Shown piece by piece: positions 35,221-46,600 of a stretch of 64,000 bases of DNA. The stretch covers positions 22,497,360 to 22,561,359 of the forward strand of contig CM059562.1 of the NCBI GenBank assembly GCA_030386875.1, given 5' to 3'. Both the position numbers and the translations under genes were made by a program. Position 1 is the stretch's first letter; every line of letters starts with the position of its first letter. This DNA is from Morinoia aosen. Its lineage: Eukaryota; Arthropoda; Malacostraca; Amphipoda; Talitridae. Under the pieces are notes generated by a model, which saw nothing but the letters and a program-made list of their open reading frames with translations, was not told where the DNA came from and searched no databases.

Positions 35221-35983
35221 TTGGTCAATATGCAGTTTAATGATGCCTCATAAAAATTAAGAATTCCGTTCCAAAGAATTGCTTAAGGAACACATTTGAA
35301 AACGTTTTACATGAATGACATTCTGCTTGCCGATACATCATTTTTGAGTTATTTAACTAACTTTGAAGTTATAGGAACGGCGTTCAAAAAACGGCTTTCC
35401 CGCGCAAAAAGAGAGGGTGTTCCAACAATGCCGTGAGTGTGCGGAGCGTGCGAAAAATTGTTTTTGCAATATATGGCATAATTTATTATTTTGCTGACCC
35501 TGCTGAGCCTGAACCCACTTCTAGGATGTTTTAGTTAATAACAAAATAAAGATTAACACCCAAAAATATTAGCAGGACTGGAATAGTGAAGACTTGAATT
35601 GCTATACACTTGACATCAGTTTCAATATGGTGGCAAATGTAGAATATTAGCAAAACCATAGAAGTGAATACCATAGATTTAATATCATATTTTTATAACA
35701 TAATATTTTTGGGTGATAACCTTTACTGTGTTATTAACTGAACATCCTAGAAGTGGGTTCAGGCTCTGCAAGGTCGGCAAATAATGAATTACAAAGTACC
35801 CAAGTGTACTCGAACAGCTCAAGCGCACAACGCAACTGCTATGGAAGACGAAAATTCAAAACTCAAATAATTCAAAAATAACGCATCAGCGAGCAGAATA
35901 TCATTCTTCTAAAACGTTTTTAAATGTGTTCCTGAAGTGATTCTTTGGAACGGAATTTCCGTGAGCACTTTAAACTGCATATT
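35221..35983. repeat. Foldback element, copy B, with inner inverted repeat
   Basis: Outer arms (about 35221-35360 and 35860-35983) share GGTCAATATGCAGTTTAA, AACGTTTTA and ATGACATTCTGCT words in inverted orientation, the same family as copy A. A second, inner inverted repeat is present: 35490-35575 and 35700-35790 both contain GAACCCACTTCTAGGATGTT, one on each strand. Copy A retains a trace of it (AGTTAATAACACAAAAAAG near 26640). No coding sequence. Confidence 0.8.
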
Positions 35984-36810
35984 GACCCAAATTATTTATT
36001 TAGATTTGGAAGGGCACAGGCTAAATTAAGGTATCAGGCTAAAAATTAGGATTGAGGAACTGCCATGGATTTCTGTTAACTGCGAATAAATCCATACTAA
36101 ACTCCAAGGTCGTTGGACTATAATTATTAAGTTTGAGAATAACTATAGCTAATTAATTGGTATGCATTAACTGTTTTTGGAGTTCAAAGAATTGATTAGA
36201 CTTGTCAGAAAAATCTCTTTACTTTGATATAATTTTCCTAATGCAACTGGGTATGCTGATAATTAATTGTAGATGACTAAACAGATGTTTACTTTGCTTA
36301 ACACTTTGAGGCTTATTGATGGCTATAGATATCATGCTGGTTTTGCATAAATGCACACCACTGGGATGCTAGCAGTAACCTATTATCTGTGATTTCTCTG
36401 AAATAATCTGTAAAAAATAAAAATGTCAAAAACACAAATAATGTCAAATAAGAATGGGAGTTAATAGCAAAGAAAGAAACAAAGAACATTGCAACAGTGC
36501 AATGACACACGCCAATCCCCACCCATGCTCACTGTCAGAGCAATATTGAAAGAAGCTGTCAATTAGGTTCATATACATCTCTCGGATAGATTGACGCTTT
36601 ACATTCAATAATAGAAAGTACAAAACACTCATGCATTTACTCAAACTTGCCGCAAAAGGTGGATCTTTTCATTAATCATTAGTAGTTACATATAGCGCTG
36701 AGATTTCTTCAAGTCCAGTTGTTTTTACTCAAGGTTTAGTTTAGATTTCTTAGTTATTTGTGCCTAACTAAAAACCTGGGCCAGCATCAAAGTGTTAAAT
36801 TGCAAATTGA
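35984..36810. other. Unassigned spacer upstream of the host gene
   Basis: AT-rich; short open frames on the minus strand (for example near 36313-36644) have no recognisable features. It may contain promoter or untranslated exon sequence of the host gene, but nothing distinctive is visible. Confidence 0.45.
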
Positions 36811-36814
36811 CTAA

Positions 36815-37290
36815 AAATTTAGGAGCAAAGAAAATGCTAATAAAATAAGTCATTTTATTTAAAGAAACACAAAATTCTAAATTATTTTGGAGACCAGCTC
36901 CATCATCAGTTTTGTAAAATACGATGTGTGCCTAATCCAAAGCAAGCACAAACACACAGTAAATAATAAGTGCTAGACAGTACAAAAAAGGACGACTATG
37001 CATAGACTATTTGAGAGGGATACAAGTTAAGCATGTTGTTTAAAATTGTTTTTTCCATAAAAATGTACAAAGATTTTATAATACTTGAATCAAAATCATG
37101 GAAAGAACTCGGTTATTTTAAAATCATCTAATAATTACACTACAGTTCTTGGCTTGGCTGCGTATTCCTGAATGAGGAGGATGAGCCAGCAAGTTTACAG
37201 AACTGATATACTAGCTAGTCTCTAAAACATTTTTGTTTTTTTGGACTTTCTTTGAACAAAATGACTTAATTTTATTAGCATTTTTTTGCT
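36815..37290. repeat. Inverted-repeat element of about 475 bp
   Basis: The left arm around ATGCTAATAAAATAAGTCAT (36835) is repeated in inverted orientation near 37260-37285 (ATGACTTAATTTTATTAGCA). Similarity extends about 90 bp and includes GAGACCAGCT / AGCTAGTCTC. The words CTGATGATGGAGCTGGTCTC (minus strand, left arm) resemble tails found next to Penelope-like elements, so the arms may derive from one. No coding sequence. Confidence 0.65.
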
Positions 37291-37601
37291 TTTAAATTTT
37301 AATTGTACGATAAATCTGGAACATTAGTAAGTAGTTAATTTCATATATACTCTCAGTATTAACTGTTGATTTTGTTGGTTTTTAGGATAAAAATTTTCAG
37401 TTTTGAGCATATGATTTTTTAAATTTGTTAGGCTCTTTCTGTTGAGTCTTGTGGTAGCAATGTTAAGGCTTCCGTATAACATGAAAAATTTATGTTAGCA
37501 ATAAGAACTTGCTTATTATTTTCTGTTATATTTTAATTACAAATAAATTCTATTCCATGTTGTTTTATGAATAAATTATAAAATTGTTCAACTGTTGCAG
37601 T

Positions 37602-37694
37602 GCATGACTTTTGTGTGAGAGGTATCTAATGTCTTCCAATCAGCCGCCGCCCATCCCTCCTCATGGTCCTCGCAGACAGCAGGTGCAGTGGAAT
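37602..37694 (+). CDS. Host gene exon 1 (start codon)
   Basis: Possible acceptor TTCAACTGTTGCAG ends at 37601. An in-frame TGA precedes the ATG at 37629-37631, so translation should start there (residues 1-22, MSSNQPPPIPPHGPRR...). The donor after AAT is the ideal GTAAGT. Sequence 37602-37628 would be 5' untranslated, and further untranslated exons may lie upstream. Confidence 0.75.
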
Positions 37695-40600
37695 GTAAGT
37701 TCATTGTGTCTGAGTGTCTTACAATTTTGTGCAGTTGATCTTCATATATGTATTACATAAACTGGTCAATGTTTAAGTTGATGTTAGTGTCAGGGAAAAT
37801 AGTGAACAAGGAGTGGGAATAAGCGAAGTTTTCCATATGTTTTTGAAGTGGCCCTGTTTCATTAAAAGTTAGGGATCAGGTGCTGAAATCTGGTTGTCAG
37901 GTAAAGGATGCTCAGTGTTCTGAAATTTAAGGACTGTTCTGTATGAATTAAAAATATGAAATTATAAATATATGTCACCCAACTAGAATTGTCCTGAATG
38001 CTTCCACGTCAAGTATATATGAGTCTCTTGCACCCAGTACAAGGCTCCCTTACCATTGTCTATTGTTATCAAGCTACCAAGAGCAGATAAATCAATCGAT
38101 TTCCTGTTTCACATATTACTACTAGAATATTGTTTGATCAATTCATTGTTTCTGATGCTTTAGTTCACTTTTTTCAATGACAACTTATTTAATTTGTAAC
38201 TTTTAATAGTTAACATGTTTGTACAATCACATTTTTTGTAACATAATAGTTTAAAGTTTGAAATAATTGCAAAATTCCCCAGCCTAGCTAAATACTATGT
38301 TATTTTTATTAGAAATGAATATAAAAGTTATGTTCTTTGGGGAGGTAGGGAAGTTGCAATAGATTGTTAAATTCAAATTGAATTATGAGAAAGTAATTGT
38401 TTCTTCAAGGAGATCGTCCCATTTTTGAACTTTTTTCATCCGATTCGTTTGAAAATTGGCCAGTATATGTATTATGTGAAAGTAAACCTTTTTTATTCAT
38501 GTCACTTTTTCCATTTAGGGCTTAGTTGTTTTTTTTTTTTGAAAATTTAGTTTTTGTTATATTTTGATATTTCAAAATGGTACTCGTCTTCGAGTTTTGA
38601 TGCTAGAACAAAACACAAGACAGTTTTAGAATCCTTGGAACATTCATAACAAACTCAAATGGGCTTTTTTCAAATTCAATTTTTTTCTGTTTTTTTTTCA
38701 AATTTTTCAAAATTTCTGAAAACAACAGTAATTTCTTGGATTTAAAGCTATTTATTTTTTTGAAAAATTTGTATTTGAAAAAAAAAACATTTGAGTTTGT
38801 TAGGAATGTTCCAAGGATTCTAAAACTGTCTTTGGTTTTGTTCTAGCATCAAAACTCGCTGACTCTTAGGCTTTGATATGTTGAAAGTTATAGGTTTTGA
38901 GTACAAGCCTAAAGCAAATTTTTTTGTTGAAGTGTAATATAATGAACAATTTATGTAATTGAATGCAGTTTTAATTTTATTTCGATAATTTCCATACATA
39001 ACTTTATATTCACACTGTGAATTGTGATTGCCAAAAAAACCCCCCCCTCCAAAAAAAAAAAAATATTTTTTTTTTTAAATTTCAAAAATATGAAATTTTT
39101 TATTTTTAGTCTGATTCTTATGATATTTGACTATGATATGTAACTTCTGAAAAGAAACACAATTTTTTCCATTCATTTTTTTGTTTTAGGGCTTAGTTTT
39201 TGAAAAAAGTTGATATTTGGTTTTTAGGTATTGACATTTTACTGATATTGATATTTGAATAAAAATTATATCTTTAGGTATTGACATTTTACTGATATTG
39301 ATATTTGAAAATGTTACTCGTCATTGAGTTTTGATGCTAGAACAAAAAAAAGACAGTTTTAGAATCCTTGGAACATTCCTAACAAACTTTCCATTTTCCA
39401 TTTGTTCTCTTTTTATATGGGGTTGATATGGGCTCAAAGTTGAAGATTATGGTCCCCTTACCCCCCTGGGGGGGGATCTATTGTCCGTAGCGCCATAAAA
39501 TTTTAGGACCGAATAGTTTGCCACCTAAGGGTTCTTTTCCAACAAAAACATGAAAAATGACCACCTGAGCGACAGGGGCCTGGGACGATCTCCTTAAACA
39601 AACATACTCTCAGATCAAATAGAACTTCTAGTGGGAGATAGTTCTATCCTCAGTCTTATTTTTTTACTAGTGTATTCAAGTATCTCTTTCAATTAGTTTT
39701 AGTTAGGTGGAAATTTTTTTCTGCTTGTTTACAGCTCAGTCAGTTTTGATAATTTAAACTGTTACAGTAAATTAAATCCATATCTAAATGTTAAGGCTTT
39801 GTTTAGCAGCTTTGTGAAAACTAGAAAACTTTAAAGTATTATTTATGTAATATTAACATTGTTTTTAAATGTGAAATTATTTTGTGTTATAGTCTCTGAT
39901 TGAATGTTTATAAGTAGCTGTTTGGATAATCCTATTCTTTACCATCTACCAAATGAGAAATGGAGCAAATGTTTATAATTTCCCGTTTTGGGTCTCTATC
40001 AAACAGCCAAACTATTTTTATTCAACATGACCACACTTACCTATTTTACTTATGCAACCTGACTTACACCCAAGGCCTGGCCTGGCAGCAGATGGCAGAA
40101 TACAGGCACATGTGAAATCATGCAAGTTAAAACCACTACCCAAACCAATAGGATTTTACTTATAGAGGTAGTCCCCAGTTTACGGCATTTTGACTTACAG
40201 CAACTTGCCGTTGCGAACAAGTGCCCACAAACCTTATTAATTCATGTTCTTCTTTACAGCAATCTGTTTGTAGCCACAAACTGCGCGGAGTACTAGTTTT
40301 TTCTTGCTTGGATGAATACATTTGTGCAGACTCTAATTATGTCTATATTATGTATGTGTACATGTTCTTATCATGTGCATCCAGCAGTTTCATTTCTAGT
40401 AAGGTTGTAAATAGCAGAGTTTACAAAACTATTTTACTGCTTGAATAAAAATTATATCTTCCCTAAAAAGTGTTGAAATGTATATATTAATGATTATATA
40501 TTAACCTTGTTTGCTTAACCCTTTAACGCCCAAGTGGACTGTACAGTCCTCTTTCAAAAATAACAATAATATATTGTATTTCTTATTCAATTTGTTCACT

Positions 40601-43600
40601 AATGTGCCCTTCGAACTTCACTGCCAAGTAGCAGTTCCTTCCACATTTTTATAACAGTGACTACCTAATGCCAGTATCGGTTTAGTGATAGTGGTTGTGA
40701 TAACGGTAATATGAGTATAAAAATGTGGGCGTTAAAGGGTTAAATCTCTTCCAAAAATATTGAAATCAATGAAATGCTGTTCATTCACACCAATACATAA
40801 ATAAGTAGTTCACTTAGTGGTAAATTGACAGTGAATGTGTTCAACCTAGACATCAAGTTGGAGCATTCTGTTAATGGTGTTACCTTTTTGAGCAGTCTGA
40901 CCAGACAGACATGTCATGCCACCGCCTGACTGCAGAGCAGCTATCACGCAAGCTTGCCTCCCGCCAGTCTCACAACCTGGCCCTGGCTCGTGCCACGCTG
41001 CTCAGTGCAGGGGCACAGTCCAGCCAGCCTCTCACGCCCGCCCTTGCTGCCAGGCTGCGTGCTGCTACTGAGCAGGTCTCATCCTTACATTTCTTTTGTG
41101 CAATTCATTTTGATGACTATAAACTATATCTTTGAGTTTGTGAGATATTTTTCTTATCAATTTGCTACTGAAAAACCTTTCCTGCAGTTCACAAGTTATC
41201 AATAAATCATCCTCCCTCATGCAGTGCATTGTAAGTCAGAAATGTTCTGTAGCTTGTAAGAAAAATGTACAAATTGTTCGACCAATTGAAAGTTTCATAA
41301 TATGTAAACATATACGGGGTGTTGGTGGAACTCTTGGTTCAAACTTCTGCTACTAGTGCTAGGCTTACATGTTTTTAATGCTATGCTACAAGAACACAAC
41401 AGCGATTTCGCGACAGACAGGAATAAGGGCAATATGGGGAATTAGAATTAACAAGTATTGGCAGAATCGAACATGTTTTACTTACAGTTTGAAACATTAA
41501 TTCACAGATACAGGAAATTTCTAGAAATTCCTAGTCAACGTTAGCGACCCCTGGTGAGAAACGTATGTGTATCTTTTGCCAGTTAGCACCGTGGCACTGA
41601 AGTGGTAAGATGTATCGCCTTACAAATGCACAAATGGCAGACATGCATTTCACTTATGGTGCTGCTAATGGTAATGCAAGATGTGCCGTGAGAATCTATC
41701 ACGAACGTTACCCTAATCGAGAAGTCCTTGATCATCGATTATTCACTGCATTACACCGAAGATTGATGGAAACCGGCAGTTTTAGTGTAAACAGAATAGA
41801 CGTTGGTCGCTTGATAAATTATCATCGAGAGCAAGAAGCGTTGGAACATTTCCGTAGGTACCTGCGTAAGAGCACCCGTGCCGCAGCAGCATCTTTGGGT
41901 ATTCGTGACCCTAGTACAGTGTGGCATGTATTGAACCGGAATAATTATCATCCGTATCACTTTCAGAGAGTCCAGGGTCTCTTTCCCGTTGATTATGGTC
42001 CTCGTGAGTGATTCGTGCAGTGGTTTTTAGATCGGGTGGTAGAAGATGCCAATTTTGCAGAGTGTGTGTTGTTTACGGATGAAGCAACCTTCAGCCGAGA
42101 TGGATATTTTGATTATCATAACTTTCACTCATGGCAGCAGAACAACCCTCATGTCATCCATGAACGTCATCACCAACATCGCTACACTGTCAATGTTTGG
42201 GCAGGTATCGTGCACAATCAACTCATTGGTCCATACATTCTGCCAGAGCGTCTTACTGGAGATGTGTACCAAATCTTTCTTGAAGAAGTCCTTCCAGGTT
42301 TATTGGAAAATGTGCCATTAGGTATTCGTAGACGACTTTGGTTTCAACACGATAGAGCTCCGGCACATTATGCTCTAAATGTGCGACGGTTTCTTGACCA
42401 ACAATTTCCAAAGCGATGGATTGGTTGTGGTGGTGCTGTGTCCTGGCCACCGAGATCACGTGATTTGACTCCGTTAGATTTTTATTATGGGGGCACTTGA
42501 AATCTCTGATTTATGTGACACCTGTGGAGTCTGAAGAAGACCTTGTTGCTCGAATTGCAGTCGCTGCTGGAGATATCGCTGACAACCCAGGAATGTTTGG
42601 CAATGTACGCAACTCGCTTCAACGAAGGTGTCGTGTGTGTATCGATGTTAATGGTCGGAATTTTGAACACCTACTTTGATGCGTTACTTTATATTATTTA
42701 TTAAAGTACCTCATGTTATTTAACGTTTTTCATTACCCTCGTGTGTTATTATTGAACATCAGTGCATGTGGTTAACTAGGATCGCCGTGAGTTCTTGAAG
42801 CGCAGCATCAAAAATTGCTACCCCAATAATTAAAAAACTAAGCGTTTTTTGATATTTTTTCACTGATAAAAAGTGTTTAAATTTGTATTTTCTACTAGTA
42901 GCCGAAGTTTGTACCAAGAGTTCCGCCAACACCCTGTATATATAGTCTCAATATTCAAAAGTTGTATGGTAAGCTAATCTACAAACACTCCAAATTCTTC
43001 CATCTAGAGTTGTGGAGAATGTTCAAGTGTTTGTAGTCAGCCATTCACTTTGAGGTGGAAATGGCTTTTTTTTTATTTTCAAACTTTAAATTCATGAAAA
43101 AAATCTTCATTGGGGTTTTCACTGAGCAAGTGAAATTAATTGGTTGCTTGTTGAGAACTAGTTATTCTTAAGCTTTTTGGAAAAAAAAGATAAAGGTTTA
43201 TAATTATAAAACTTTATAAGATTAAATGCATATTGCCAATTAATAATAATCGATTGGCAAAATTCACTTTAATCTTTGCCTGAAAATTTGTCTTATCACA
43301 TGCAAGAAATGTTTTTCCTGGCTGATTTACATGAAGGGTTACTTGGTGTCAGTTAACAAGATCATGATTCAATAAAGTTGGGATAAGTCTGAATTTGCAC
43401 CAAGATGTGCTGAGACTGACATTTCAAGCAGTGTTCAACTCTTGGGAATCTAAAAATATCATGGTTGTTCAGGTATATGGAAAATTTGCAATTGCAGAAC
43501 TCTCTGGAAGGATTTTTACTTGAGCTGCAACTCAATCATGTATGGCCTCTAATTGTGCATTGTGTGAATTGAATTGAGGTATGTTTTATGTCATAATTCA

Positions 43601-46600
43601 TTCATGTCCCAAAATTGGAAGTTTCTGCCCTACTTTCCTTTATGGTGTGAAGATGCCTGAAAATTTTATAAATAGGAGTCTGTATCAGTATTTGATTGTT
43701 GCAGGTAATAATATATCAATCTGTGTTCATTTGTAACCTAAGATCGTTCCATTCAAATCATGATTTTTTTGTCTATGTTTTGTTCACTCCATTAGTGACC
43801 TCATCTCAGAATCCTTGTATAGTTTCAAATTCTGTCTTGAAATGAATGCATATAGCCCTCATTTTAAATTAAACATTGAACTGTGACATTAATTTATACT
43901 ATTTAAGTGTTAGGTGTTTCAAAAAATATTTAAAATTTTGTTTTTTTGTGTATATGTGTATTTTAAGTTTTGTGCACGATCAATTTTCTATAAGATTTTT
44001 AAACAAAACTTTCTCTTTTTGCTAGTATTGATAGTAGGGTTTCTACTAAGTCTGAATTATTTACATTTTAAAATGTTGCAATTATGCTCTTACTTCTTTT
44101 ATCCTAAAAATTAGGTTTCTACAAAATCATTCAGTTGTGCACATATGACCCATAGAAATTTGAAACCATCAACTTACCATGCATTGGGTTTCTAATTTTC
44201 TGGGAGGACCAAGAGCTTTGGAATTGTGTTTTTGCTGCAGGGGGGTATTAGTAACTTGAAATGTAGGTAGTTTGTGCACTGAAAATATATTTAGTATATC
44301 ATTTCAGTGGCAAAATAATTATCAGTTTGGTGCATTATTACAGCAAAGAAATAGTAACAATTTAGTCAATGCAGCATTACAGTGATATGGTATATTTGAT
44401 ACGGTACCTACATCATTTCAGTGAGATAGTATTCTATTTGATGCATTGTTTCATTTGTATAACTTGTTATTCAATGCATCATATCAGTGGTATACCAATT
44501 TTGATTTATTGTTCCATTGTTATCAAATAGTGTAGTAATATCTGTCCAATACATCATTTCAGTAAAGATATAATGTATATTTATTGCACAATTCATGCAA
44601 TTTAATGATGCTCATGTAACATACATCATTAATATAAACTAAAATATGAGTTAATTTGCTACAAATGTGGTAATTTGGTATGAGTATGCTCTCAAAGAAT
44701 CATTACCTTTCTACCGATTTTTCTGTGACGTAAAAAATAACTGCACTCACACTAATAATAAATGCAGGTGTTGGTTTCTAGGGGACTAAATTAACTTACA
44801 TGTAATCTGGGCACTCTCTCATTGTAACCTCACCCAAAAGCTGATCTCATCTTCTCTTATTTCGAAAAAATTCTAACCCTCTAATGGCCATTCAGATGTT
44901 CTCATTTAGCAATATAAGTGCATTACTGTGTGAACAGTCTAGTTTCAATGGTGCACTGTGTTGCAGAGTTTGGATTCAGTGATTGCGGAGTGCAACGCGG
45001 CAGTGAGCAACTCCCAGCGCATACGACAGGCTGTGGGAGCTGACCCAGACGATCCTGCACCAACGTCCTCTGCCGACGGCGACTACAGCGCCACGGAAGA
45101 TGCGGAGCTGTCGTCCAGTCTGGAGATGACCAGTGCACCAACTGTCAGCAATGGATCGTCTGCTTTCAACTTGTTGGACTCCAGAGAGAGTAATTTGAGC
45201 GACGAGATGACTCACTGTAATGGGCTTGTGCGCCAGCCCGTGGATGGAGCAGCCAGAGGCAAGACTCCTCCCACCAACGAAGCCTCTTGCGACTTTTCAA
45301 AAGAAGTTCGCAGTTCTTCTGCTCCTCCGCACTCGACAGTTTCGTCCCTAGCATCGCACAGCTCGACAGGCATGAGACTGAGTACCAGCAAGCTGCCCCT
45401 CATAGCCACAAATGGCAATGGCTCCAACACCAGCACCTACTCCTCAATATCGAGCATCCTGCGTTCCAAAGCAAATCGCTCACACTCTTCTGACAGAAAG
45501 TCCACCAGCACGCAGCTCTCTGAACTACTCTACAGGAAGGGTATCACATCACCTGGTGAGCATCAGCTTATGTTGTGGAAGTAGTAGTTACTTTTTTTGC
45601 AAGAGAATCATGTTGATTAAACGACTTAACATGTTTTTCGCTGGGGTTCGCGATGACAGTGTTTGCTGCTGAGTGCAAGTGATGACTTGAAGTTTTGCGG
45701 AAATGGATGCTTTTGTGTGAAGGGTATTGTATTCACTAGCTCAGTATATCTGAACTGTAGAGCTTGGGGTTTATCTGTAACTCCAAGAGTGACTTCACCC
45801 ACCCTTCTTGTACTAAGCAGAAATAGACAGGACAATCTTCAGGGTTTAGTACCTAGAGTTTGAATAAGCATAGATTTTCATTCTAATCTCTTTCCTGTGT
45901 GCGTTTTCATTGTTTCATTGGACTCTCGACCCAATTGTGTCCATTTTCTTTTCTTCTATCTCCTCACATTGTTTCATGATCAGGGAATTTGATTTCTACC
46001 GAAACACGAACTGCCTGCGACGTTTCCGAGCACCTTCTGGAAGTGCAGCATCAGCACCTGCAAAGACAAAATTGTTGATGCTACATTACAGGCATTTTAT
46101 TAGAATGTGCTTTGAAAGAATTTGTTTAATGCATATACTTCATTGACACCGTTTCCTGAAAATTTATGTGCAGCTTTTACCCAGTAGGGATCGATCTGTT
46201 TTTATCAATAATAAAATTATTTTTGAGTGCCATAAAACTGATAAAACGCATGTATTTAATTTGAACTGTTCAGATCTTTGACCAGATGAACACAAATTGT
46301 CACCAATAGTTTGCACATTCAACTCATTTTCCTGTGAAATCTCTGAAAATTAGAACCAATGGTATGCAATTTATTGTGCGATATCTTCTGCTGATGAATT
46401 AGTTTGCTATTTTGGCTGAGTTTTTTTTTTTTTTTGCAACACTAAAGCAGATTTTTAGTTAGTGTCAAAATTTTACTGTAAACTAAATCATTTCTTTTTA
46501 AAGTAAAATACGGCAGTTCTTGCTGACAATGTTACCAAGCAACATGATGCTCTTGCAGGTGCTGCTGAAGATGAAAGCAAGAGTGCGTCTGAAGAAGGGC

